From contig NZ_CP073714.1 in assembly GCF_023101145.1 (NCBI RefSeq), forward strand, positions 7,254,001-7,318,000: DNA of 64,000 nucleotides. The letters run 5' to 3'. The stretch comes from Paenibacillus pabuli. GTDB lineage: Bacteria; Bacillota; Bacilli; Paenibacillales; Paenibacillaceae. Below are positions 24,724-34,692 of the stretch, in pieces. The stretch's first letter is position 1. Each line of letters begins with the position of its first letter. Both the position numbers and the translations under genes were made by a program. The notes under the pieces were generated by a model, which worked only from the letters and a program-made list of their open reading frames with translations, had not been told where the DNA came from and did no database searches.

Positions 24724-25563
24724 ATGAACGTTGTAGATGCTCTTTTGAAAGTAATGCCTTATATCCGTCTGATTCTTAGAGAACCAGCCAGTTTAACGGT
24801 GTATGATCACGAAAAGGTATTGTATTCTGTCTCCACCGAGAAGTTCAATCTGGGATTCAACGAAGGCGACCCTCTTTTGGATGGATATAAGAACTTCACC
24901 GCTCTCAAGAACGGAAACGAAGCTTCTCTCACCCACCTGCCGGCAGAATACTACGGTATCGAACTGGATGTCCTTAATATACCGATCTTTGATGACAATC
25001 ATCAGGTCGTTGCTATTTTCTGTGTATCGTATGATCAGTCGAACCAGAATCAGCTTGAAGCCATTATACAAGAAAACCAAACGATTAATGGAAACCTGGT
25101 TGATATGGTCCAGCATGTTGCCGCTCATGCAGAGGAATTGCAGGCCACCAGTGAACAAATCCTGGAGAATACCCGTCTTGCGGTACAAAACTCTTCCCAG
25201 ATCAACAAAGTTGCCGGATTCATTCGTGAAATCTCTGAACAGACGAACCTGCTTGGGCTCAATGCTGCGATCGAAGCTGCACGGGTAGGAGAAGCAGGAG
25301 CAGGCTTTGGTGTGGTGGCAGCGGAAGTGCGCAAGCTATCTGTGGATGCCAAGCAGGCGACCAGTGATATTGATATCAGTCTGAGAGATGTACAACAGGT
25401 GATCAAACAGATGGAAGTAGAAGTCTCTCAGATTGCAGCTTCTTCTCAGGAGCAAGCCACGCTCGTGTCTTCCTTCACGGATGTCATTGAGAAGCTGAAT
25501 GAAGCGGGTGAGCGCATGAAAGCTCTATCCGAGCAGCTCATCAGTTACTCTGTGAACAATTAA
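24724..25563 (+). CDS. Soluble methyl-accepting chemotaxis-type signalling protein
   Basis: 279 residues without membrane helices. The N-terminal domain (1-115) has a single-sheet sensor look (LREPASLTVYDHEKVLYSVS, DVLNIPIFDDNHQVVAIFCVSYD). The C-terminal half is a short signalling hairpin whose tip EISEQTNLLGLNAAIEAARVG interacts with CheA/CheW in this family, followed by GFGVVAAEVRKLSVDAKQAT. In length and layout it is like B. subtilis YfmS. ATG at 24724 is preferred, with AAAGGATGG 11 nt upstream; the in-frame ATG at 24709 overlaps that site. No chemotaxis genes are nearby. Confidence 0.85.
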   Translation: MNVVDALLKVMPYIRLILREPASLTVYDHEKVLYSVSTEKFNLGFNEGDPLLDGYKNFTALKNGNEASLTHLPAEYYGIELDVLNIPIFDDNHQVVAIFCVSYDQSNQNQLEAIIQENQTINGNLVDMVQHVAAHAEELQATSEQILENTRLAVQNSSQINKVAGFIREISEQTNLLGLNAAIEAARVGEAGAGFGVVAAEVRKLSVDAKQATSDIDISLRDVQQVIKQMEVEVSQIAASSQEQATLVSSFTDVIEKLNEAGERMKALSEQLISYSVNN

Positions 25564-25639
25564 GGACAGGTTCATCTCCCGATGAGATGGTTTCCCCCTC
25601 TCCGGAGATACTCGAGCACTAAGGGCTTTAATATGTAAT

Positions 25640-25689
25640 AAACAGGACTTGGAATCCCCGTCCCTGTGACGGAAATTCAAGTCCTGTTT
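25640..25689. terminator. Bidirectional terminator between the chemoreceptor and symporter genes
   Basis: AAACAGGACTTGGAAT pairs with AATTCAAGTCCTGTTT around an inner GTCCC-tgtg-ac loop region; T-rich DNA follows on the right and the complement is T-rich on the left. Confidence 0.8.
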
Positions 25690-25718
25690 CATTTCACTTT
25701 TTATTTGGCAGCTTCACT

Positions 25719-27137
25719 TCATTTGGTTCCTACGACCTCGGCCTCTGACTCCCAGCATTCCACTTCGCCCGGAATGTGAATACGGTCTCGAGTAAAGATC
25801 GGATCACGCCCTTCGGCCTTCTGTTTCTTGTAATCCTTCAGTGCTTCAAAGGTCACTTTGGACAACATCAGGATGGCAATCAGATTCACCACAACCATCA
25901 GCCCCATGAACAAGTCGGCCAGATCCCATACCAACTGCACCTTGGCAACGGCACCAAACAGCACCATCGCAATGACGCAGATGCGGTATACCCACAGCCA
26001 AACTTTATTGGATTTGATAAACTCAATATTGGTCTCTCCGTAGTAATAATTCCCGATGAGCGTACTAAAGGCAAACAGGAACACCATGACGGCCAAAAAT
26101 CCGGATGCCCACGAACCGATGTGCACACTTAATGCCGCTTGGGTCAATTCAATTCCACCCAGATCGGACCCTTTGTACACGCCTGATAACAAAATAATCA
26201 TGGCCGTGCTTGTACAAATGACCAAGGTATCCGTCAGCACGCCAAACGCCTGAATAAGTCCCTGTTTGACCGGATGTGTTGTGTCCGCCGTAGCCGCAGC
26301 ATTCGGTGCACTACCCATACCGGCCTCGTTGGAGAACAAACCACGTTTGACACCATTCATCAGCGCGGCTCCAAGTGTACCCCCAGCGATCTGTTCAATG
26401 CCAAAGGCATTTTTCACAATCAGCGCAATCATGGCCGGAAGCTGTGTAATGTTCGACAGAACCACAAATGCAGCCACACCAATGTACAGTACAGCAAGAA
26501 CAACGACGATATATTCAGACGCCTTCGCAATCCGTTTAACACCACCCATAATGATTCCTGCAAACACAACGGCCATAATTATGCCCACAGTCAACCGATC
26601 GATGCCGAAAGAATTTTTGAATGCGACTGTAATCGTGTTGGACTGAACAGCATTAAAGACCAAACCGAACGACAACGTGATAAGAATTGCGAACAATATT
26701 CCCATCCAGCGTTTACCCAGACCACGCTCCATATAATAAGCCGGCCCCCCGCGGAATCCACCCTTATCCTTGATTTTATAAATTTGAGCAAGTGTACTCT
26801 CTACAAAACTCGAAGCCGAGCCAAAAATTGCGATAACCCACATCCAGAATACGGCCCCTGGTCCCCCCAGTGCGATTGCCAGTGCAATACCGGTAATATT
26901 CCCGGTCCCCACGCGGGCCGCCATACTGATGCAGAATGCCTGAAACGGTGAAATTTTGCCAGGCTCTTTACTTTTCGGCTCCTTAAGCACCTTCACCATA
27001 TCCCCAATCATGCGGAATTGCATGAACCGGGTCTTGGTCGTAAAATACAAACCACATACGACCAACAAGATGATTAACAGCTTGGACCACAGGAAATCAT
27101 TGAAAACTGCAATAATATCTTGTATTGTTTGCTCCAT
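25719..27137 (-). CDS. Sodium:alanine/glutamine symporter (AGCS family)
   Basis: 472-residue membrane protein with about eleven helices. Family hallmarks: FQAFCISMAARVGTGNITGIALAIALGGPGAVFWMW (read in parts, residues about 65-100), GGPAYYMERGLG and RGLFSNEAGMGSAPNAAATAD. It imports alanine, glycine or glutamine with Na+; AlsT and GlnT of Bacillus belong here. The ATG at 27137 lies 8 nt behind GGGG; the TTG two codons upstream is less well placed. It is divergent from a GlnL/YcbB-like regulator. In B. subtilis GlnL controls glsA-glnT, so glutamine is a reasonable substrate guess. A TGTNA-N7-TNACA box lies in the shared region. Confidence 0.9.
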   Translation of the reverse strand: MEQTIQDIIAVFNDFLWSKLLIILLVVCGLYFTTKTRFMQFRMIGDMVKVLKEPKSKEPGKISPFQAFCISMAARVGTGNITGIALAIALGGPGAVFWMWVIAIFGSASSFVESTLAQIYKIKDKGGFRGGPAYYMERGLGKRWMGILFAILITLSFGLVFNAVQSNTITVAFKNSFGIDRLTVGIIMAVVFAGIIMGGVKRIAKASEYIVVVLAVLYIGVAAFVVLSNITQLPAMIALIVKNAFGIEQIAGGTLGAALMNGVKRGLFSNEAGMGSAPNAAATADTTHPVKQGLIQAFGVLTDTLVICTSTAMIILLSGVYKGSDLGGIELTQAALSVHIGSWASGFLAVMVFLFAFSTLIGNYYYGETNIEFIKSNKVWLWVYRICVIAMVLFGAVAKVQLVWDLADLFMGLMVVVNLIAILMLSKVTFEALKDYKKQKAEGRDPIFTRDRIHIPGEVECWESEAEVVGTK

Positions 27138-27427
27138 TGGCAATGCCCCTTTTCGTTGATGTCTCGTTAAAAAGCGTTCCCCAGCTGTATGACTGAGCGA
27201 AAAATTCTCATACTACTTCATAAAGACATGATGCAGTTCTATAGCCTCAGAGGAACTTTTTCCTGCAGAAGTACGATAGGATAAGAGCAGCGTTTGCACC
27301 ATTCTGCACATCTCGGAATCCACATTTTCGGATGTTACCTATACTACACGGGCATCTACCGAAATCGACAAATACCTACACGGAAACATTTAAATTTTTT
27401 ATAATTAAGCAACGTTTATCCATTCAT

Positions 27428-27444
27428 TGTCACTTTATCTGACA
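27428..27444. promoter_or_regulatory. TnrA/GlnR-type box between symporter and GlnL-like genes
   Basis: TGTCA-CTTTATC-TGACA fits TGTNA-N7-TNACA exactly and its arms are fully complementary. On the minus strand a weak promoter (TGAATG, 17 nt, TATAAA at 27398-27403) would place the box near -45, a position used for activation by TnrA. The rest of 27138-27588 has no ORF or hairpin that I trust; no TTTTGT repeats of the B. subtilis GlnL site were seen. Confidence 0.6.
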
Positions 27445-27588
27445 TATTGTTCTGCATACACAGGTCTTCACATCGGGATATACAACCAAGTATGATAATA
27501 GAGGACATTAATAGCAGGGAAAGATCATTTATAGATGCACAGAACGGAATATATAGGAGCATGTTCAAGTGGAAAGGAGGATACTGAA

Positions 27589-28518
27589 ATGCGTTATTTC
27601 ATTGTGGATGATGATCCCGGGGTTCGATCCATGCTGATGGATATTATTGAAGATGAGGGACTCGGCGACATAGCGGGAGAAGCAGAAGATGGGGCTCATG
27701 TTCATGCTGAACTGTTGGAGTTGCATAAGGTGGATGTACTGCTGATTGACCTGCTCATGCCGCATAGAGACGGAATCCAGACCATACGTGCACTTGAAGG
27801 AAGGTTCGATGGCAAGATCGTGATGATCTCCCAGATTGAGTCGAAAAATATGATTGGGGAGGCCTATTCGCTTGGCATCGAATATTATATTACGAAGCCG
27901 ATCAATCGACTGGAGATCCTGTCTGTTCTTCGTCTTGTAGACGAACGTCTGCGCATGCAGCAATCCATTGCCGATATTCAACGAACACTGCAAGGACTGT
28001 CCAGACTGCATTCTTCCGAACGCACTTCATCACCAGTCCCCGACAAAACAATTACGACAGCAGGACATTTCCTGCTATCGGAGATGGGCATGATCGGAGA
28101 AGCAGGCAGCAGAGATCTGCTGGACATGCTGGAATATCTGGAGCAGATTGAAACGGAGGAACATAAACTCTCTCCATATACATTTCCGTCGCTCAAGGAT
28201 ATCTTCCAGAATGTAGCCATACGGAAACTGGGATCTGATGCTTCGCCAGCGGAAATATCGAAAGAGATCAAAGCATCCGAACAGCGTGTTCGGCGGGCAA
28301 TTTTCCAAACATTAAGCCATGTCGTATCACTCGGACTCACCGATTATACACATCCGAAGTTCGAGAATTACGCTTCGAAGTTCTTTGACTTTACGGAGAT
28401 TCGCAAAAAAATGCTGGAGCTGCAAAACAATGTGGAGCCCTCCTTGTCCCAGACCCGCATTAACACCAAAAAGTTCGTTCAGGTATTGTACCTGGAAGCC
28501 AAGCGGCTGTTGCATTGA
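27589..28518 (+). CDS. GlnL/YcbB-like response regulator
   Basis: 309 residues. Receiver domain 1-118 with IVDDDPGVRSML, phospho-acceptor Asp in DVLLIDLLMPHRDG (about residue 54), and YYITKPINRLE. The C-terminal part (about 180-305) is of the YcbB (DUF2461-unrelated) DNA-binding type with FPSLKDIFQNVAIRKLG, EQRVRRAIFQTLSHVVSLG and KFVQVLYLEAKRLLH. B. subtilis GlnL (YcbB) activates glutamine utilisation; the divergent AGCS transporter supports that here. No kinase gene is adjacent, so its partner must lie elsewhere. ATG at 27589 has AAAGGAGG 8 nt upstream; an in-frame ATG 18 codons earlier lacks one. Confidence 0.85.
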   Translation: MRYFIVDDDPGVRSMLMDIIEDEGLGDIAGEAEDGAHVHAELLELHKVDVLLIDLLMPHRDGIQTIRALEGRFDGKIVMISQIESKNMIGEAYSLGIEYYITKPINRLEILSVLRLVDERLRMQQSIADIQRTLQGLSRLHSSERTSSPVPDKTITTAGHFLLSEMGMIGEAGSRDLLDMLEYLEQIETEEHKLSPYTFPSLKDIFQNVAIRKLGSDASPAEISKEIKASEQRVRRAIFQTLSHVVSLGLTDYTHPKFENYASKFFDFTEIRKKMLELQNNVEPSLSQTRINTKKFVQVLYLEAKRLLH

Positions 28519-28638
28519 GAAACAACAAAAATCATGCACACATGATCAGTCTGGAATGATACAGCATTCGTTCTTCCTGCTGTCCGTTCCAGCTATTATC
28601 ACGTGCGCATGATTGCAATAAAAGCTCATCTATATCCA

Positions 28639-28815
28639 TCAAGCCCTCGGCTTGTTTAAGTGCATTCGATTATATTCATTGATCAATTCATCCAGTACCA
28701 TGGACTGCTGAAGCACATCGGGATGGCCAAATCTACCCTCGTTATGCTCTACCAACATATGAAGGTTATGTCTGGCTTTCTCTATTTGATTTTTCAATTC
28801 CAAACTCATAACCAC
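28639..28815 (-). CDS. Spo0E-like aspartyl-phosphate phosphatase
   Basis: 58-residue helical hairpin protein. The Spo0E family signature Ser-x-x-Leu-Asp is present as SMVLDELINEYNR, preceded by an amphipathic helix LKNQIEKARHNLHMLVEHN. Family members remove phosphate from Spo0A-P and delay sporulation; other members of unknown target exist. The GTG at 28815 lies 8 nt behind GGAGG and is preferred; an ATG two codons later is 14 nt away. It converges with the GlnL-like gene, 120 nt apart. The upstream gap 28816-29083 is AT-rich, must hold its promoter, and shows no other gene. Confidence 0.85.
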   Translation of the reverse strand: MVMSLELKNQIEKARHNLHMLVEHNEGRFGHPDVLQQSMVLDELINEYNRMHLNKPRA

Positions 28816-29083
28816 GCCTGATCCCTCCCTATTTCTGTGTTACATTTTAGATTTTCCTGTCAATCTATAGTTGGATTAACATATGGCATAGCTCGCATGG
28901 ATGTTTTGTATCCTTCTCCAAATTTTGAGAGCCGCTAACGCTATCCCTGGAAAATAATCGGAAAACGGCTCTGTGAAGCCTAATTGAAAGCACAGGTCCC
29001 AATTTCAACAAGCAAGTTCACCCCACTATCTTCATTATCAAACAGTTGTGTCATTATTGTGTATGTTTAAAAAAATACCAAAA

Positions 29084-29142
29084 AGCACCCCTCAATCTAC
29101 AGGTTGACCCACAGGGCTGGCCTATATCGATTGAGAGGTGCT
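29084..29142 (-). terminator. Terminator of the pectinolytic gene
   Basis: On the minus strand AGCACCTCTCAATC pairs with GATTGAGGGGTGCT around a 31-nt loop that contains a smaller stem, followed by TTTTTGG. It lies 21 nt after the stop codon at 29163. Confidence 0.85.
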
Positions 29143-29162
29143 AGATGATTAGATCACTTTAA

Positions 29163-32100
29163 TTAATGTGTAACCTTCACTGTAATGACTTCACTAGAAA
29201 CCGATCCACTCTCATTAATCCATTCCGCAACGTATTCATACTCGCCAGGAGCACGATCTTTAATCACCAACGTTGCTGTCTGCGCATTCGGGGATGCTGC
29301 AGTCAACGGTTGGCTGTCGATCTCTTGACCGTTCTCATACAGACGATAAGAGGTGGCATTCGTGCCCCACCACATATTCATCGTAATGGTGTAGTTTCCA
29401 TCCCCGTCCCAGTTGTCATGAGAGAGCACCGGCTTCGCTGGTGCTGCATCACGAACGATTACGGTATGCGGAATGCATTCGGTCGTTCCCTTTGAATTGA
29501 TCAGTTCGCAAGTATATACATACGTACCGTTTACCCGGCCCGAAATATCCGTGGATGCCTTTTGAGCAGAAGGGCTTGAGGCCGTAAGCTTCTGTGTATC
29601 GATCAATTCACCGTTCTCATACAATTTATACTGTGTACCATTATTCCCCCACCACATATTCATCGTGATGGTGTATATTCCATCCGCCAATCCGTCCCCA
29701 TGTTGGTTATCATCAGACAAGGAAGGTACACCTGGTGCACCTGTGGCTTGGTCTGCGGCGATGACTGTCACGTCCACGGAAAGCTCGGTGATGAGCCCTG
29801 CGCCGTTCACTGCCTTGGCAGTAAAGATGTGTTTTCCAGCCAGACCGGTCAATGCAATCTCATCACCCTGTTCAACGGCTTTGCCATCCCAAGTCAATTC
29901 CAGAAGCGTGATTCCGGACTCCGGATCTTCCGCCCTCACATTAACTTGGAGTACATCCTCTTCACTCATCTGTTCAGCAGGCATGCCGGTAATGACCGGT
30001 GGTGTCGTATCTTCTGTTTCTTGCGGAGCCCCTACATAACGAATATTCGGTGCCGCTGGCTGCTCCATGCCTACTCCCAGATGGAAGCTGGTATGTGGCG
30101 GCTGGTTATAGGCTACATTTTGCCAAGCTACCCCGAGGCGGTAGACCGGATCATGCATTAATGTACGAATACGCAAATCCGTCTCATCTGTCGTCGTATA
30201 AATGCGTAATTCGGAGCTGTCCTGGCTGCGCCACATCACTTCTTCACGCCAGTCTCCAAACAGATCTGCCTGCAAACTCGGGTTGGCTTTGGTGCCATTG
30301 TTCGAAGCCGCACCTGTTGCTGTCAGCAAATTAACCGTCGTTTGGTTCTCGTAATCCCATTTGTCGATACGAATATCATCCTGAAGCTCACGTAGCAGGT
30401 CACCGTCCCACCAGATGCCGAAGTTGGTAGACGATGGAATCTTCGTCGTAATCAGTTCCCCCTGAGCGCTGTAGAGCCCAGTGATCGGAATATGTTCAGC
30501 ATTGGTAATCGTCGCGGCCCACACTTCAGCCCCCGGATAATTCGGATCAATATCCGCCGCCATGCCGCGTCCGGTATCGATGCCTGTGAACACACCCCAG
30601 AGAATCTCTCCTGTTGCCGCATCACGCATTTCCATGCCGTACTGCGAATCTTTATGTTCGTGTACGTCAAACACTTCCAGTCCTGGACGAGTCGGGTCCA
30701 GATCACTAAGATGCATGGCATCGCCATGACCCAGCTTCGTATTGTAGAGAGGTTTGCCATCATCATCGATGGCCATTGCGCCAAATGTAATCTCATCCTT
30801 GCCGTCGCCATCCACATCTGCAACCGAGAGATTGTGGTTCCCTTGGCCTGCGTACTCACCGTATCCTTCGTCGTTGGAATCAAAACGCCATACTTTGCTC
30901 AGCTTGCCATCACGGAAATTGTAGGACGCCAGTACGGTACGCGTATAATATCCACGGCTGAACATGGCACTTGGATGTTCACCGTCCAGATACGCTACAG
31001 CGGCAAGGAAACGGTCCACCCGGTTTCCATAGCCATCACCCCAGGATGCCACATCTCCACGCGGAGGATCATAGTCTACTGTGTCCAGTGCTGCTCCCGT
31101 TTCACCATCGAACACGGTCAGGAATTCATCCCCAAGCAGAACGTAACCCGAACTGTTCCGGTGGTCAGCGTTGGCGTCACCAATCACTTTTCCCAGTCCA
31201 TCAACGGTACCATCTGCGGTGCGCATCATCAGTTCGGCCCTGCCATCCCCGTCAAAGTCATACACCAGGAATGGAGAGTAATGGGCACCCGCACGAATAT
31301 TCGGCCCCATATTGATGCGCCAGAGTCTTGTTCCATCCAGCTTGTAGGCATCCACATAGACAATTCCGGTATATCCGGATTGGGAGTTATCCTTGCCGTT
31401 GTTAGGCGACCACATCAGCACAATCTCATATTCGCCGTCACCATCGACGTCGCCCACGCTGGCATCACCCGCATAGTACGAATACGGCTGTCCGTCTTTT
31501 GTATATGCATCGGCAGGCTTTTGCAGAGGCACAGACAGATACTGCTCCTGCCAAACGCCGAATTCCTTCGTCGCCGCTTTTTCAATACCGTTTTCTACGG
31601 TCATGACCCGGTATTTAGAAGCATCCGTTCCTTTGTCATCCGTAAAGTTGGTGCTTCCCGTTATTGGCTCATCGTTGAGTTTCACACCATCCCGATACAG
31701 ATTGAAGGCTATAGTGTCGGCATCCAGGCCCAGCATGCGCCAGCCGATATAGTTGCCGCCTTCTGTTTTTACAGCGACCGGAGCACGGTCCAGATATTCC
31801 ATTTCACGATTCAGCGTTGTTGCAACTGGTGTTTCGAGTGCAGCCGACAGTTCGGATACCCCACCTGCATTCACAGACGCCACTTTATAGAAATAAGGAA
31901 TGGTGCTCAGAATGGTGGAGTCTGTGTAAGCCGTCTCTTTGGTACGAGCGATCAGATCATACGGCCCATTCTGCTTCACAGCACGATAGATTTGATATGC
32001 ACGCGCTCCCGCTGCTTCCGTCCAACTGAAGGAGACATCATTTTTGTTAATACTTTGTAACGACAGACCTGTTGGGACCTCCGCCTTGTCTACAGAAGAA

Positions 32101-34358
32101 TCAATCGTTGAAACAGACAGAGCATTGGATGCCACCGACTCCGTACCTGTACGATCCGCAGCCGTTACCGTATATACATAATTCATGCCCAGGTCGACCT
32201 TGTTGTCGATATAGGTTGTTGTGTCGGTGGTTGCCAGCAACTCAGCCTTGGCCGCCCCAGTTGACTGACGGTATATCTTATACTGTACGTCATCCGCGAT
32301 AGCGTCCCATGACAATGCAGCGGTGATCGGATCACTCTCCAGATCCAGGCCATCCAGTTTCAGATGGGAAGGAGCCACCAAGACGGGTGTAATCTCAAGA
32401 CCGTTGAGATGTGCCGTTTGCCCGCTGAAGACCAGATTCATCTGCCCATCCTGGACGTTGATCTGATTGATCACTTTTTCGGCTATATTTTGAGCGCCGG
32501 AGGATACAGTTCCATAATCTTTGCCTTCAATGTTGATGTTGGTCCGCGCCGAACCAATCCAGTCTCCGGTGTACGTCTTGACCGAATAGGTACCATTCGG
32601 CAGATCCACTTTGAATTCATATGAGCCGTTAAAATAAATAACGAAATCACGACGCAGGTTATCCGTCGCACTGCCACGATCCCGATCGGCCATATTCGCG
32701 GAAGACGTTAATCCATAACCGCGTTCAGGCGTATAGAGCGTATTCCGATTGACTTCCGTATACCCTTCAGCAACCGGAGAACCTACCGGGCCAAAATCAT
32801 ATCGATACGCTGCCGATTTGGTGGTGAAGCTGACTTCATCCGAAGGATCGGATTCGCCTCGGCCATTCACAGCGGTTACTCGAACTGTGTACGACTTGCC
32901 TTCGACCAAACCGCTTAGCGTTAATGTAGGTACAGTAGCTGTTCCTGCCAACTTGTATGCAGATTCCGCATCTGTTGAGAGTTTACGGTACACTTTGTAG
33001 ATGTCTGCCGTATCATCTGCCGTCCATTTCAGTACCGCACCCGCGTTGCTGATGCTGCCAGCCTTCAATCCGGCAGGTTTGGCTGGCAATTCAGCCGGAA
33101 CTTCAGCATCCCGAATTGCTTCCGATAGTGGCAGATCCAGCTCACGAACCGCATTTGCAACGAGACGGGCAATCTGAATCGCTCCATATTCCTGGAAGTG
33201 TGTATTATCCGCTGCCCCGTTCGGGAACGCCTGATAGATGCCAGGTGAGACATGGAGGAAGACAGACAATGTCGCTTCCGGTCCAATGGAATCATAGTAC
33301 GCAATACTGAGTGCGCTAAGATCGATCAGCTTCACATTCTTCTCCGAAGCTACCTCTTTCATCGCTTGCACATATTCAGGGAAGGACACATTGAATTTGC
33401 CTGTGTCTGCGTTAAAGTCCCTGCGACCCATTGGGGTGACCAGAATTGGTGTAGCCCCCCGCTGCTGCACACCGTCTATGTAGGTTTTCAGATAGTTTTT
33501 GTAATCGGCTGGCGAAGCATAGCGGTCTGGAACACTGATCGTTGCATCATTATGTCCGAACTGCACGAACAGATAATCTCCCGGACGGATAAGGCGTAAA
33601 ATCTCATCCAATCGGCCTTCGAAAATAAAGGATTTGGAGCTGCGTCCACCGATGGAATGGTTCTTAATCTCCACAGCATCACTGAAAAAGGACGGGAACA
33701 TTTGCCCCCAACCCGCTTGGGGCTCCCAGTATGGATTATAGGTCTGCATCGTGGAATCACCTGCAAGATACACCGCAGGTTTGCTGCCTGCCTCGCGTTC
33801 CTGTTGTTTGGTGATGACGAGCGCATTGATATTGGCGGCCGTTCCGGAGAATTCAAAGTTCATCTGCCCATCCACCAGTGCAATATCGAAGCTCATCTCT
33901 AGATATTCACCCGCTGGTTTGGTGTTCTGCTGAACCTTGTTCATGCTCTCCACTTTGATCGCAATATCCGTGGTGCCAGCACTGTCGCCAGCGACAAGGG
34001 AGACGGTATAATCACCGCTTGGAAGGTCCACCTTGAATCCGCCCCCATCGGCGATTGTGGCATAATCGGATTTAATCGGATCACTTGTACCCCGATCCTG
34101 TACCGTTACCTTAGACACATCAGTGAAGCCATAGCCACGCTCTGCTGAATAAGCCGCAGTCACGTCCACGCCTGTATACCCATTTGTAACAGCCCCTGAA
34201 CCAAAGTCGTATTTATAAACACCTCCACCCGCAGCTTCATCAGCCGATGCGGCTGCACTCGCTGTTGGCGTGCCAAACATCGTTCCCCAGCCCAGACTTG
34301 AAATGGTAAATACCCACAGGAGCAAAATGATGCCAACTTGCCTCGTCTTTGCGATCAT
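29163..34358 (-). CDS. Secreted rhamnogalacturonan acetylesterase-lyase fusion
   Basis: 1731 residues with a signal peptide (IILLLWVFTISSLGWG, cleavage near ASAAA). In order: carbohydrate-binding-like sandwich (about 46-190); SGNH esterase of CE12 type (195-405) with GDST, the Gly of GGRSSKSF, GHND and DNTHF, i.e. Ser, Gly, Asn, His and Asp of the active site; FN3 (424-515); a second copy of the sandwich (518-655); two FN3 (659-843); a PL11-like rhamnogalacturonan lyase (849-1443) with GDVDGDGEYEIVLMW, DFDGDGRAELMMRT and VADVDGDGKDEITFG calcium loops; an Ig-like domain (1450-1535); two repeats of about 90 residues with YTITMNMWWG (1545-1731). One protein could deacetylate and cleave rhamnogalacturonan I. 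ATG at 34358 lies 9 nt behind AAAGGA. Confidence 0.88.
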   Translation of the reverse strand: MIAKTRQVGIILLLWVFTISSLGWGTMFGTPTASAAASADEAAGGGVYKYDFGSGAVTNGYTGVDVTAAYSAERGYGFTDVSKVTVQDRGTSDPIKSDYATIADGGGFKVDLPSGDYTVSLVAGDSAGTTDIAIKVESMNKVQQNTKPAGEYLEMSFDIALVDGQMNFEFSGTAANINALVITKQQEREAGSKPAVYLAGDSTMQTYNPYWEPQAGWGQMFPSFFSDAVEIKNHSIGGRSSKSFIFEGRLDEILRLIRPGDYLFVQFGHNDATISVPDRYASPADYKNYLKTYIDGVQQRGATPILVTPMGRRDFNADTGKFNVSFPEYVQAMKEVASEKNVKLIDLSALSIAYYDSIGPEATLSVFLHVSPGIYQAFPNGAADNTHFQEYGAIQIARLVANAVRELDLPLSEAIRDAEVPAELPAKPAGLKAGSISNAGAVLKWTADDTADIYKVYRKLSTDAESAYKLAGTATVPTLTLSGLVEGKSYTVRVTAVNGRGESDPSDEVSFTTKSAAYRYDFGPVGSPVAEGYTEVNRNTLYTPERGYGLTSSANMADRDRGSATDNLRRDFVIYFNGSYEFKVDLPNGTYSVKTYTGDWIGSARTNINIEGKDYGTVSSGAQNIAEKVINQINVQDGQMNLVFSGQTAHLNGLEITPVLVAPSHLKLDGLDLESDPITAALSWDAIADDVQYKIYRQSTGAAKAELLATTDTTTYIDNKVDLGMNYVYTVTAADRTGTESVASNALSVSTIDSSVDKAEVPTGLSLQSINKNDVSFSWTEAAGARAYQIYRAVKQNGPYDLIARTKETAYTDSTILSTIPYFYKVASVNAGGVSELSAALETPVATTLNREMEYLDRAPVAVKTEGGNYIGWRMLGLDADTIAFNLYRDGVKLNDEPITGSTNFTDDKGTDASKYRVMTVENGIEKAATKEFGVWQEQYLSVPLQKPADAYTKDGQPYSYYAGDASVGDVDGDGEYEIVLMWSPNNGKDNSQSGYTGIVYVDAYKLDGTRLWRINMGPNIRAGAHYSPFLVYDFDGDGRAELMMRTADGTVDGLGKVIGDANADHRNSSGYVLLGDEFLTVFDGETGAALDTVDYDPPRGDVASWGDGYGNRVDRFLAAVAYLDGEHPSAMFSRGYYTRTVLASYNFRDGKLSKVWRFDSNDEGYGEYAGQGNHNLSVADVDGDGKDEITFGAMAIDDDGKPLYNTKLGHGDAMHLSDLDPTRPGLEVFDVHEHKDSQYGMEMRDAATGEILWGVFTGIDTGRGMAADIDPNYPGAEVWAATITNAEHIPITGLYSAQGELITTKIPSSTNFGIWWDGDLLRELQDDIRIDKWDYENQTTVNLLTATGAASNNGTKANPSLQADLFGDWREEVMWRSQDSSELRIYTTTDETDLRIRTLMHDPVYRLGVAWQNVAYNQPPHTSFHLGVGMEQPAAPNIRYVGAPQETEDTTPPVITGMPAEQMSEEDVLQVNVRAEDPESGITLLELTWDGKAVEQGDEIALTGLAGKHIFTAKAVNGAGLITELSVDVTVIAADQATGAPGVPSLSDDNQHGDGLADGIYTITMNMWWGNNGTQYKLYENGELIDTQKLTASSPSAQKASTDISGRVNGTYVYTCELINSKGTTECIPHTVIVRDAAPAKPVLSHDNWDGDGNYTITMNMWWGTNATSYRLYENGQEIDSQPLTAASPNAQTATLVIKDRAPGEYEYVAEWINESGSVSSEVITVKVTH

Positions 34359-34422
34359 GTACATCCATCCTTTCGTTTCCTCATCATTGAATGATTACAG
34401 CCAGAACGATGGTACAACCCGT

Positions 34423-34438
34423 AAGTAAGCGCTTGCAT
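34423..34438. promoter_or_regulatory. cre-like catabolite control site
   Basis: On the minus strand ATGCAAGCGCTTACTT fits the CcpA consensus WTGNAARCGNWWWCAW at all but one position. It lies 65-80 nt upstream of the pectinolytic gene, where CcpA would repress it on preferred sugars. Function is inferred. Confidence 0.6.
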
Positions 34439-34692
34439 TTTGCTGTTTAAAAAAAGGATGTTTCCGATTTAATGAATCACCTCTTTAATTTTAATTTTTT
34501 AAATTCTTTAATGCTTCACATCCGTAAACTTTGAGGCAAAGGTTTTCATTTCCCCTCGATACTATCCCTTCTTCCAGGGAATGAACATGTAATTTTCCGT
34601 CTTTTTCCACCAAAAAACCGATCTGTTCATTTATGATCTCTAACATAAGCCTCACAAGGGATCGGAATTGCTCCAAAAGGTAATAAAATCCC
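34439..34692. other. Intergenic DNA before the acetate transporter
   Basis: AT-rich DNA between divergent genes. A 61-codon open frame on the minus strand (34491-34676, TTG start, no ribosome site) is the only longer frame; I do not call it. No hairpin or repeat stands out. Confidence 0.5.

Noticed and set aside
30492..32060. 522-codon frame on the plus strand inside the pectinolytic gene
   Set aside because: Antisense to the PL11-like domain, rich in Ile/His/Arg as typical for shadow frames.
34491..34676. 61-codon open frame on the minus strand between the pectinolytic and acetate transporter genes
   Set aside because: It starts with TTG, has no ribosome binding site and no family resemblance; kept as intergenic DNA.
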